From NCBI RefSeq assembly GCF_023954305.1, contig NZ_JAMLIG010000001.1, positions 1 through 64,000 of the forward strand: a stretch of 64,000 nucleotides of DNA, read 5' to 3'. Under the pieces are notes generated by a model. That model was not told the DNA's origin. It ran no database searches and saw nothing but the letters and a program-made list of their open reading frames with translations. Shown here piece after piece: positions 1-11,015 of the stretch (its first letter is position 1; each line of letters opens with the position of its first letter). The position numbers and the translations under genes were made by a program. This DNA is from Mesorhizobium sp. (GTDB lineage Bacteria > Pseudomonadota > Alphaproteobacteria > Rhizobiales > Rhizobiaceae).

Positions 1-48
1 CGACCCCACCCGTGTGAAGGGTGTGCTCTCCCGCTGAGCTAATCGCCC
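1..48 (-). tRNA. tRNA-Val (anticodon CAC), partial
   Basis: Read on the minus strand from position 48, the sequence gives an acceptor strand GGGCGAT, a D-arm GCTCAGCGGGAGAGC and an anticodon arm CACCC-TTCACAC-GGGTG. The anticodon is CAC, which reads the valine codon GUG. The variable loop begins just before the window edge, and the T-arm and 3' end lie outside, so the gene is truncated by the window and not broken. Confidence 0.93.
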
Positions 49-121
49 GCCGCGGGACCAGGTCCCGGACTGGCGGCGATATAGTTCGCATCCGGCCGGT
101 TCGTCAACACCATCGCCGCAT

Positions 122-409
122 CTATCTGAGTCGCACCGCCTGCCAGGTCGTCCTGCCGTCAACCACCTTCGGCTCGTGGACGTTGATGCTCGGCATCCGG
201 TCCCGGTCGAGTTCCAGCACGGTCACGACGACGGGCGGAGGCCTGCACCTCGTGCAGCGGAAGGAGAGCGAGCGGGGATCGCGTCCAGCGCCGGCGACCT
301 GGGCGAGATCCATGGCACGGAAATAGCGGACGTTGCCGCAGCCACATTCCGCCCGCACGATCATGCCGTGCCGTGCCGCCTTGCCCAGCGTATCGATGGT
401 TCGAGTCAT
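122..409 (-). CDS. small zinc-ribbon-like hypothetical protein
   Basis: This 95-residue protein has no function that I can name. It carries a CxC pair (C22, C24) and a CxxC pair (C52, C55), spaced as in a small zinc ribbon, so metal binding is likely. The remainder is basic and soluble, with no signal peptide or membrane segment. It lies alone on the minus strand between the tRNA-Val and the hupB terminator. The ATG at 409 is the only start that keeps both cysteine pairs in a compact protein. Small proteins of this kind are frequent in Rhizobiales. A role in DNA or RNA binding would be a guess. Confidence 0.6.
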   Translation of the reverse strand: MTRTIDTLGKAARHGMIVRAECGCGNVRYFRAMDLAQVAGAGRDPRSLSFRCTRCRPPPVVVTVLELDRDRMPSINVHEPKVVDGRTTWQAVRLR

Positions 410-483
410 CCTCCGAACAAAACAGGAACATATTCCTGCGTCAATTCACCAGTCCGAGATCGCCGGCGTCATCTCACCAGCCG

Positions 484-513
484 GAAAGAAAAAAGCCGGG
501 CGAGCCCGGCTTT
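484..513 (-). terminator. rho-independent terminator of hupB
   Basis: A 9-bp perfect stem (AAAGCCGGG and CCCGGCTTT) surrounds a 4-base loop. On the minus strand it is followed by a T-rich run (TTTTTTCTTTC). It lies 26 bases past the hupB stop codon. Confidence 0.85.
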
Positions 514-538
514 GATCGGTCCGTGAGGGACAGACGTC

Positions 539-811
539 TCAGTTGACGGCATCCTTGAGGCCTTTGCCGGCGGCGAACTTCGGCACGTTGCGGGCAGCGA
601 TCTGGACTGGCTCCCCCGTGCGGATGTTGCGGCCCGTGGACGCCTCGCGCTTGGTCACGGAGAAATTGCCGAAACCGACGAGACGCACATCGCCGCCCGA
701 CTTGAGCTCGCGCGTGATCACGTCGAACACCGCGTCGACAGCGGTGGCGGCGTCGGCCTTGGAAATCTTAGCCATCTCGGCGACAGCGGCGACCATCTCA
801 TTCTTGTTCAT
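539..811 (-). CDS. hupB: DNA-binding protein HU
   Basis: This is a 90-residue histone-like HU protein, a dimeric nucleoid protein that bends DNA without strong sequence preference. It has the family signature around GFGNFSV followed by a basic beta-arm with the R-N-I-R-T-G-E pattern, and ends in KGLKDAVN. The reading frame stays open upstream, but the ATG at 811 is chosen because it gives the standard family length and has an AAGGGA ribosome binding site about 8 bases before it. It lies downstream of lon on the same strand, the usual rhizobial order. A hairpin sits between the two genes, so hupB probably has its own promoter as well. Confidence 0.97.
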   Translation of the reverse strand: MNKNEMVAAVAEMAKISKADAATAVDAVFDVITRELKSGGDVRLVGFGNFSVTKREASTGRNIRTGEPVQIAARNVPKFAAGKGLKDAVN

Positions 812-961
812 GAAGAATCCCTTCCCTGTGAAGACCGGAACATACGACTCATCCGGTGAAGCGGCACAATAGTTTTTCGAACGATCCCGACCAACATGGA
901 AAGTGAGGCGAAACCGAGAAAAACGCCGGTTTTCCAGCGTTTTTTCCATTACCTCCCATAA

Positions 962-994
962 CGAAACGGGCCGGAAGTTCGTTCCGGCCCGTTT
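962..994 (-). terminator. probable terminator between lon and hupB
   Basis: A 13-bp perfect inverted repeat (AAACGGGCCGGAA and its complement) with a 5-base loop lies 30 bases past the lon stop. The tail on the minus strand (TTTCGTTAT) is only moderately T-rich, so termination may be partial. Confidence 0.65.
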
Positions 995-1023
995 GGATGT
1001 CTATGCGAATGCGTCTCGAAGGT

Positions 1024-3438
<2,415 letters not shown>

Positions 3439-3752
3439 TGTCGTACCTTTCATGTCGCGACCGCACGATAGCCTGCCGCGAATCTTAGTTTAGCCGTCGC
3501 AGGCCCTTCCGCCTATGCCTATCGGACGATGGCGGACGCAGCACGGAATAAGCCTCGACCGGTCCTTAAGTGGAGGCCGGGGCCGGAAAGATCAAGGGTT
3601 CCCGTAGCCGGCTTGCGGCGAATTGGCGAGGCTGGACGGCCCGCTCTTCCTATGTGAAAGCGAAACAGATACGTCGGTCGGCCAGCACGGATCGGTCGCA
3701 CCGTTCGCAAATATCAACTATAGACGAAGCTCAGGTGCGGGGGGACATAAGC

Positions 3753-4445
3753 ATGGGGGGAAGAAGACGGTATCGCGTGCTTAGGCTCGCGCGCGCCGCC
3801 GTTTCCGGCAAGTTCAAGATCCTGTTTTCGCAGTTCGGCGAAGATGCCCTCGTCTACCGACACTTTCCGAAAGGTTTCGTCGGCACCTATCTCGATATCG
3901 GAGCCTATCACCCCTTCAAGTTCTCGAACACCGCGCGCCTCTGGACGATGGGCTGGAACGGCGTCAACGTGGACGCCAACAAGTCATCCGTCGCACTTTT
4001 CGATCGGATCCGGCCCAACGACGTCAACATATGGGCAGCGGTCGTGCCCCAGATGGAGCGCGACCGCAGCGAGACCGTCGCGTTCTCCGCGGGGGACGGT
4101 ATCAGCGCCATCGGGCATATCGTCGATCTCGGCACTGCCGGGCTGCAGGTTCCCGCGATTTCGCTGAAGGACCTCTGCAGGCATTTCCAGCGGCCCGTGG
4201 ACTTCATGAACATCGACATCGAAGGCCTCGATGAGGCGATTATCGGCGACGAGGCTTTCCGCGCCCTCGCACCCCGCCTGCTGGCCATCGAGCAATACGG
4301 GGAGGATCTGGCCGAAATACTGCGCCGGCCGAGCACTGCCCTGCTTACGGATCTGGGCTACAGCCTGGTATCGCGGTGCGAACTGACGAGCCTTTTCTTG
4401 CGGAAGGACGTGTCTCCGACAACGCCGGCACGCGCCCTTCCATGA
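3753..4445 (+). CDS. FkbM family methyltransferase
   Basis: This 230-residue protein resembles FkbM-type SAM-dependent O-methyltransferases, which often modify polysaccharides or secondary metabolites. Supporting features are the QFGEDALVYRHF segment, the glycine-rich YLDIGAYHPF motif of the SAM site, GWNGVNVDAN, and the family-typical DFMNIDIEGLDE motif near residue 150. The ATG at 3753 has a strong GGGGGGA binding site 6 bases upstream. The frame is open for 183 bases further but the added sequence is low-complexity and basic. It lies alone on the plus strand between the oppositely oriented lon and clpX, so it looks like an insertion into an otherwise conserved block. Its substrate cannot be told. 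Confidence 0.85.
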   Translation: MGGRRRYRVLRLARAAVSGKFKILFSQFGEDALVYRHFPKGFVGTYLDIGAYHPFKFSNTARLWTMGWNGVNVDANKSSVALFDRIRPNDVNIWAAVVPQMERDRSETVAFSAGDGISAIGHIVDLGTAGLQVPAISLKDLCRHFQRPVDFMNIDIEGLDEAIIGDEAFRALAPRLLAIEQYGEDLAEILRRPSTALLTDLGYSLVSRCELTSLFLRKDVSPTTPARALP

Positions 4446-4544
4446 GATGACGGCGCACCATCGTTACGCGTTCCGGCGGCGGCCGCCGACAAGCGAACGG
4501 CGCCCGCAGGCGCCGTCATGGAGCATGTTGCGGCACGGTTCGGC

Positions 4545-5810
<1,266 letters not shown>

Positions 5811-6103
5811 CGTCCAAGTCCTTTCACTGCCGCCTGTCCGCGACCGTTGTGCCGAGACGGCCCACCATCGCGACGGGCATCGGCGCTTCCCGAGGCGGGG
5901 TGGCGCGATTCACGACATCTCCGAACGAAACACGAATCAGAAAATGCGGCAACGATTCGCAACTCCCATGCCAAGGCTAAGGCGTCGAAACTCTACAGAG
6001 GCTTAACGTAGGGCCTCGCTTCGCCGGTGGGAACAGCAAAATGTGACAGAATTGACGCAGAACCGTCAAAAAGCGCCTCTGTTTTGCCGCCCATCCGATC
6101 ACA

Positions 6104-6736
6104 TCATCCGGCGCTCGCCACCTCGACCGCCTCGCGCGAGGCGATGACGCGGTCGATCAGACCGAATTCCCTCGCCTCGTCGGAGGTCATGAAGTGGTCG
6201 CGGTCGAGCGTGCGTTCGATCATTTCGTAGTCCTTGCCGGTGTGCTTGACATAGACCTCGTTGAGCCGGCGCTTCAGCTTGATGATATCCTGCGCGTGGC
6301 GCTCGATGTCCGAGGCCTGGCCGGAGAAACCGCCCGAGGGCTGGTGCACCATGATGCGGGCGTTCGGGGTCGCGAAACGCATGTCCTTCTCGCCGGCGCA
6401 GAGCAAAAGCGAGCCCATCGAGGCCGCCTGGCCGATGCACAGCGTCGACACCGCCGGCTTGATGAACTGCATGGTGTCGTAGATCGCCATGCCGCTCGTC
6501 ACCACGCCCCCCGGCGAGTTGATGTAGAGGTTGATCTCTTTCTTCGGATTCTCGGCCTCGAGGAACAGGAGCTGCGCGCAGACCAAGGTGGCCATGCCGT
6601 CCTCGACCGGACCGGTGATGAAGATGATGCGCTCCTTCAGGAGCCGCGAAAAGATGTCGTAAGCCCGTTCGCCGCGATTGGTCTGCTCGACGACCATCGG
6701 CACGAGGTTCATGTAGGTTTCGACCGGGTCTCTCAT
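6104..6736 (-). CDS. clpP: ATP-dependent Clp protease proteolytic subunit
   Basis: ClpP is the serine protease that forms the double heptameric chamber partnered by ClpX or ClpA. The 210-residue sequence carries the full triad: Ser106 in GQAASMGS, His131 in HQPSGG and Asp180 in the LDRDHFM segment. The offset from E. coli ClpP is nine residues for all three, which supports the chosen ATG. It precedes clpX on the same strand. A candidate promoter lies about 70 bases upstream. Confidence 0.98.
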   Translation of the reverse strand: MRDPVETYMNLVPMVVEQTNRGERAYDIFSRLLKERIIFITGPVEDGMATLVCAQLLFLEAENPKKEINLYINSPGGVVTSGMAIYDTMQFIKPAVSTLCIGQAASMGSLLLCAGEKDMRFATPNARIMVHQPSGGFSGQASDIERHAQDIIKLKRRLNEVYVKHTGKDYEMIERTLDRDHFMTSDEAREFGLIDRVIASREAVEVASAG

Positions 6737-6805
6737 CGACTGTCCCTTTGCGAGGGCGATGTCCGCGCCGTTGCGGCGGAATCGCGAGGCGGATGGTTTG
6801 TCCTA

Positions 6806-6834
6806 GATATGTCCGGGGCTCTGCCAAGCGCAAG
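6806..6834 (-). promoter_or_regulatory. candidate clpP promoter
   Basis: On the minus strand CTTGCG (6829-6834) and CATATC (6806-6811) are separated by 17 bases. This resembles the rhizobial CTTGAC-N17-CTATAT pattern and lies about 70 bases before the clpP start. Whether it is housekeeping or heat-shock type cannot be told. Confidence 0.4.
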
Positions 6835-6873
6835 GGCGCCCGCGCCCGTCCTGCCCGAAAGCGCAGGCATGGT

Positions 6874-7977
6874 TTACGCGGTCTCAGCACGAAGCCAGCG
6901 ATGCAGGCGGGCGACGTCGCCATCCTCGACGGTGTCGGCGACGCGACGGCCGACGGCCGCGCCAAACTTGTAGCCGTGACCCGAACAGGCCGAGACAATC
7001 AGCGCCCTCGCCTTGCGGGTGGCGAAGAAGCACTCGTCGGCGGTGAAGGTGTAGGCGCACGTTACGACGTCCAGTACCCGGTATTCGGCCAGCCGCGCAA
7101 TCGGCGGCGAGAAATGCGCAAGAATCTCCGCGCCCTCTCCCGGCCGCGGCACGCGGTCGGCGTCGGCATCCGGATGGACCCGCTTGTGCAGGCCGGTGCC
7201 GAACTTCAGCCCGCCGCCGCCCGACCGCGGAATGATGTAGCCGTCGATCTTGCCGCCGACGTCGAGCACGACCGGCGCCTTGTCCCAGGCTGCCCTCAGG
7301 TTGGCGGGCGGCTCGAGATAGACGACCGCGGTGCGCTTGGTCGTGAGCGTGCCCGCGAGATCCGGAAACAGCTTCGTCACCCAGGCGCCGGCCGCGACGA
7401 CGATAAAGTCCGCGCTGAGCGTCGCGCCGTCCGCCAGCGTGACCACCCCGGCATCGGCGTCGACTGCGTCGACCCTGGCACCTTCGCGCACGTCGACATC
7501 GTTGGCGCGCAGCCATTCCGAGAGGCCGCTCGCGATCCGCCTGCTGTGCAAGGCGCCGCCTTCCTCCGAAAAAAAGGCGTAGCGGATCGTCGCCGGGTCA
7601 AAGAACGGCCAGCGGGACGCCGTCTCGTCCGCACTCAGCAGTTCGAACGGAAAGCCGCCCTCTTTCAAGCCCTCGAGATAGTCTTCCGCCTCGTCGCCGG
7701 GCTCGCGCGACAGACAGACGAAGCCGCGCGGATCATAGTGACTTTGGCCGAGATCGGCCCACATCTCCTGCCAGGCCGCATAGGCCTCCGTGATCGCCCG
7801 GCCATAGCCGCTGCCCGAGGGATAGGCGCGGCGAATGATGCGATGGTGATCGCCCGACGCGGCAAGCGGGTTGGGGATCGGTCCCTGCTCGAGCAGCGTG
7901 ACGCGGTGGCCGCGCTTGGCGAGCGACCAGGCGGTGGACAGTCCGGCGATGCCGGCGCCGACCACAACGACCTCCAT
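6874..7977 (-). CDS. FAD-dependent oxidoreductase, monomeric sarcosine oxidase-like
   Basis: This 367-residue DAO-family flavoprotein starts with a dinucleotide-binding motif (VVVGAGIAGLSTAW). Its C-terminal half follows the monomeric sarcosine oxidase / N-methyltryptophan oxidase pattern: TCAYTFTADE, where Cys307 aligns with the cysteine that binds FAD covalently, then ACSGHGYKFGAAVG. It probably oxidises an N-methyl or secondary amino acid to an imine with release of hydrogen peroxide. The ATG at 7977 is placed right before the Rossmann motif with GGGCAGG upstream. The reading frame stays open for another 1.3 kb on the antisense of the P450 gene, which is a GC artefact. It is divergent from the P450 gene with an 81-base gap. 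Confidence 0.86.
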   Translation of the reverse strand: MEVVVVGAGIAGLSTAWSLAKRGHRVTLLEQGPIPNPLAASGDHHRIIRRAYPSGSGYGRAITEAYAAWQEMWADLGQSHYDPRGFVCLSREPGDEAEDYLEGLKEGGFPFELLSADETASRWPFFDPATIRYAFFSEEGGALHSRRIASGLSEWLRANDVDVREGARVDAVDADAGVVTLADGATLSADFIVVAAGAWVTKLFPDLAGTLTTKRTAVVYLEPPANLRAAWDKAPVVLDVGGKIDGYIIPRSGGGGLKFGTGLHKRVHPDADADRVPRPGEGAEILAHFSPPIARLAEYRVLDVVTCAYTFTADECFFATRKARALIVSACSGHGYKFGAAVGRRVADTVEDGDVARLHRWLRAETA

Positions 7978-8058
7978 CCGCCTGCCCTTCCCTGCCGCCT
8001 CGACAGGAGAACAATACGGGCTGGCCCGCCCTTTACAAGCCGGGCTACAAGAGTGCCC

Positions 8059-9357
8059 ATGATCCGACCGCCTTACCTCACCATCGCGCCGGCGACGCGC
8101 CGCGTGAGCATCGATCCGCACGACAGCCGGTTCATCCAGGATCCGTATGCCGCCTATGCCTTCCTGCAGGGCACGGCGCCGGTCTTCTACTGGGAGGAAT
8201 ACGGTTTGTGGTGCCTCGCCGGCTATGACGAGGTCAACCGCGCGCTGCGCGACAAGCGATTCGGGCGCGAACGCCCGGGGGGCTACCTGGGGTCGGTTTC
8301 GGCCCTCGGCGACCGCGCCCATCTCGCCGACTTCGATGCGGTCGAGGCGGGTTCGATGCTGGAACTCGAGCCCCCGGTGCACACGCGGCTGCGAACGTTG
8401 GTCAACCGAGCCTTTGTGTCGAGGCAGGTGGAGCGGCTGCGGCCGCGCATCGAAAGGCTCGCCAACGAGCTGATCGATGGTTTCGAGGACGATGGCGCGA
8501 TCGACCTGCTGCCCGCCTTCGCCACGCCTCTCCCGAGCGTGATGATCGCTGAGATGCTGGGGGTCCCCGCCAGCATGGCTGCCCAGCTCGTCGAATGGTC
8601 GAACCGGATGGTCGCGATGTACATGCATGCGCCGACGCGGGCGACCGAACTCGCCGCGAACGCCGCCGCGCGCGACTTCGCCGCCTTCATCCGCGCAGAG
8701 GTGGAGGCGCGCCGCAACGGCCCCGCCGATGACCTGCTCGGCCTCCTGGTTTCGGCCCGCGACGAGGGCGAGCGCCTGTCGGATACCGAACTCGTGTCGT
8801 CGGCGATCCTCCTCCTCAATGCCGGCCACGAAGCAACGGTGCACCAGATCGGCAACGCGGTGCGGACCATCCTCAACGAGGGCGGCGATCCGCGCCGGTT
8901 CTTCGGATCGACTGAAACGACGGAAGCGACCGTTGAGGAATGCCTGCGCATCGATCCGCCGCTGCACATGTTCACGCGCTATGCGTCCGAGCGCGTCGAA
9001 CTGACGCCCGAAGCGATCATCGAGCCGGGCCAGCAGATCGGCCTCCTGCTCGGCGCCGCCAATAACGACCCGGCCGCCTTCGACGCGCCGCGCCGGTTCC
9101 GGCCGGACCGCCCCGATCAGAAGAACGTCACCTTCGGCGCCGGCATTCATTTCTGCATCGGCGCGCCGCTCGCCCGGCTCGAACTGCAGGTTGCGCTCAA
9201 GGTGCTCTTCGACCGGCTGCCGACGCTGCGGCTCGCCTATGAGCCGACCTATCGCGACAGCTACCATTTCCACGGGCTCGACCGGCTGAAGGTCGAATGG
9301 TGGGTGCCGAAGTATCAGCCGCTGAATCGCAGCGAGGAGGACGCGGCATCGGGCTGA
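8059..9357 (+). CDS. cytochrome P450
   Basis: This is a 432-residue soluble bacterial P450 monooxygenase. Visible signatures are the I-helix oxygen-activation motif AGHEAT (in LLLNAGHEATVH), the K-helix ExxR (EECLR) and the haem-ligand loop FGAGIHFCIGAPLARLE with Cys366 as the thiolate ligand. There is no membrane anchor. No ferredoxin or ferredoxin reductase gene is adjacent, so redox partners must come from elsewhere. The ATG at 8059 is used; a GTG two codons upstream is possible. Divergent arrangement with the flavin oxidase suggests a shared regulatory region. Substrate is unknown. Confidence 0.92.
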   Translation: MIRPPYLTIAPATRRVSIDPHDSRFIQDPYAAYAFLQGTAPVFYWEEYGLWCLAGYDEVNRALRDKRFGRERPGGYLGSVSALGDRAHLADFDAVEAGSMLELEPPVHTRLRTLVNRAFVSRQVERLRPRIERLANELIDGFEDDGAIDLLPAFATPLPSVMIAEMLGVPASMAAQLVEWSNRMVAMYMHAPTRATELAANAAARDFAAFIRAEVEARRNGPADDLLGLLVSARDEGERLSDTELVSSAILLLNAGHEATVHQIGNAVRTILNEGGDPRRFFGSTETTEATVEECLRIDPPLHMFTRYASERVELTPEAIIEPGQQIGLLLGAANNDPAAFDAPRRFRPDRPDQKNVTFGAGIHFCIGAPLARLELQVALKVLFDRLPTLRLAYEPTYRDSYHFHGLDRLKVEWWVPKYQPLNRSEEDAASG

Positions 9358-9402
9358 TACCGCGCCGCCCTATCCGGTCCGCGCAGACCGGGAGATGCCG
9401 TG

Positions 9403-10158
9403 ATGTTTCGAACGGCCGCGCTGGCGGCAATGATCCTCATAGGGGCCGTTGGTGAAGCGGCGGCCGACAGCGACTATCTCGCCTTCTCGAGCAAGCCGTC
9501 CTCGGCTTTGGAGGTGGCGCACGGCCATTTCGAAGAGGCGTCCGGCGCGACGATCGATCCCGCAGCCGTGACCGCCGCAGAAGTCGACCTCGACGGCGAC
9601 GGCACGAACGAGATCATCGCCTATGCGAACGCTCCCGCCTTGTGCACCGCGGACGGCTGCGCGCCGAGCATCCTTCGCTATGAGGGGACGGAGTGGAAGG
9701 ACATCCTCGTGGCCGACGTGGTGCGCACGCGTGCGGTTCCCGGCAACATCTCCGTCATCAACGAGCGTCATGGCGGGTTCCTCGACCTGCTGGTCGGCTC
9801 GCTCTACCTATTCCATGACGGGACGGGCTATCGCGAGGACACCGGACCTGTGCCGACCCAGCTCGATGGGAGCGCATTCGCAAGCGCCTGCACCGCCAGT
9901 CCGGATATCTCCGACGAGGTGCGAAAGGCCGGCCCACGCGGCGATATTGCCGAGCCAACCCGGACGTTCTGCCAATGTCTGGTCGACCAGTTCCAGACGG
10001 CCGGACTGCCCCAGCGCGACCTCGACGGCTTTGCCGCGCTGCTCGCCGGGCGCACGACCATGGCCGACGCGGCGAAGCAGTCGTCCATTCCGGACGCGTT
10101 CGAAGAGAAGCTCGGCGATTTCCGGTTCAGTTGCGGGATCGAACTCGGCGCCGACTGA
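9403..10158 (+). CDS. exported hypothetical protein
   Basis: This 251-residue protein begins with a cleavable signal peptide (hydrophobic AALAAMILIGAVGEAAA, likely cleavage before DSDYL). Around residues 65-72 it has a DLDGDGTNEI motif, like calcium-binding loops of EF-hand or FG-GAP type, followed by a beta-rich region and several cysteines that could form disulfides. It is therefore probably periplasmic. I do not recognise a family function. The ATG at 9403 has GGGAG 8 bases upstream; a GTG lies one codon before. It follows the P450 gene by 45 bases and may be co-transcribed with it. Confidence 0.65.
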   Translation: MFRTAALAAMILIGAVGEAAADSDYLAFSSKPSSALEVAHGHFEEASGATIDPAAVTAAEVDLDGDGTNEIIAYANAPALCTADGCAPSILRYEGTEWKDILVADVVRTRAVPGNISVINERHGGFLDLLVGSLYLFHDGTGYREDTGPVPTQLDGSAFASACTASPDISDEVRKAGPRGDIAEPTRTFCQCLVDQFQTAGLPQRDLDGFAALLAGRTTMADAAKQSSIPDAFEEKLGDFRFSCGIELGAD

Positions 10159-10206
10159 CGGCGGGTGACGCGGTGCTAGCACGTCGACCGAACGGAGCGC
10201 TTTGCC

Positions 10207-10241
10207 CAACAACAAGAAAGCACCGGGATCGCTCCCAGTGC
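10207..10241 (-). terminator. rho-independent terminator, minus strand
   Basis: On the minus strand the stem GCAC-T-GGGA / TCCC-G-GTGC with loop GCGA is followed directly by TTTCTTGTTGTT. On the plus strand there is no T-run, so it serves a leftward transcript. The nearest minus-strand gene ends about 430 bases away at 10669, which suggests either a long 3' untranslated region or a separate RNA gene. Confidence 0.7.
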
Positions 10242-10560
10242 CTCCCTGTTCAGGCCTTTCCCCGATCCGCGCTGCAACCGAAGTCGCGCGTCGGCCGAGG
10301 GTTGGGCACCGACGGGTCTCGCTTCCTCCGCATCCCGAAAGATACGTTCTCCACTCGACCATGCTCCGAACCGCGAAGGCTCCGCGAGCATTTCCGTCTT
10401 TCACGTTCCGGAACGCTCCGGACGGATCCCGCTGGACTGTAACACCATCGTCTTCCGGCTCGCGCCCTGGTCCGCCTGGTGTCGCGGGGCTCAGGCCTTG
10501 CCTTCCCGCTTTGATCCGCCGTCCGGGCGGAGCGTTCATGCACCTGAGATGGCCTTACGT
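10220..10560 (-). ncRNA. candidate structured non-coding RNA
   Basis: Nothing in 10159-10668 looks like a protein gene: frames are short and lack start sites. On the minus strand the stretch before the terminator can form several hairpins. One at 10270-10288 has a UUCG loop, one at 10289-10314 has a CGTCGG/CCGACG stem, one at 10329-10346 has a CGUAUC/GAUGCG stem, and 10515-10531 (TCCGCC/GGCGGA) also pairs. The 5' end is a guess. I could not match it to tmRNA, RNase P RNA, 6S RNA or SRP RNA. It may instead be the 3' tail of the metY-cupin transcript. Confidence 0.33.
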
Positions 10561-10668
10561 TAGGCGCGGGCGGACTTTGCGGCAACCACCGGCCGCCTGT
10601 GGAGAACGTGGATAGCGGGCATTATCACGACTTCCCCGATAGAAGGTGACGACATCGGCGCCGCGGCA

Positions 10669-11013
10669 TCAAACCCTGATCACATATTCCTTGCGAGTCG
10701 TTTCAACGACTTCCCAGGTTCCCTTGAAGCCGGGCCTCAGGACAAAACTGTCCCCGGCCTTGACGGTGGTCGCCTTGCCGCCCTCCTCCTCGATTACCGA
10801 GACGCCGGACAGGATGTGGCAGAACTCCCATTCGTCGTAGGCGATGCGCCACTTTCCCGGCGTCGCCTCCCAGATGCCGGCATAGAGGCCGCCCTCGACC
10901 TCCTCGACGTTCCAGGTGCGGGTCTTCGGATCGCCCGAGACGATGCGGTCTGCCGGCGGAGCGCCTTCCTCGGGCGCTCCGCTCGCGTCGATCCGGAGAA
11001 GGCGCGACGTCAT
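10669..11013 (-). CDS. cupin domain protein (DUF861-like)
   Basis: This 114-residue protein fits a single-domain cupin of the Cupin_3 / DUF861 group. It has GIWEATPGKWRIAYDEWEFCHILSG, typical of the first cupin motif, and DSFVLRPGFKGTWEV for the second. No enzyme activity can be deduced; relatives are often annotated only as cupins or as EutQ-like. Its ATG lies two bases after the metY stop (TGA-TC-ATG), which implies translational coupling with metY and a linked role, perhaps in homocysteine or sulfide metabolism (inference). Confidence 0.82.
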   Translation of the reverse strand: MTSRLLRIDASGAPEEGAPPADRIVSGDPKTRTWNVEEVEGGLYAGIWEATPGKWRIAYDEWEFCHILSGVSVIEEEGGKATTVKAGDSFVLRPGFKGTWEVVETTRKEYVIRV

Positions 11014-11015
11014 GA

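Noticed and set aside
4497..4516. GC-rich hairpin after clpX as terminator
   Set aside because: The stem is good, but neither strand has a T-run after it.
6874..9273. Apparent 799-residue minus-strand fusion protein with a C-terminal oxidase
   Set aside because: The first 430 residues are antisense to the P450 gene. The oxidase starts at its own ATG (7977) right before its FAD motif.
10202..10615. Short open frames on both strands in the gene-free stretch
   Set aside because: Composition is low-complexity, start sites have no binding sequence, and the structured-RNA explanation fits the terminator better.
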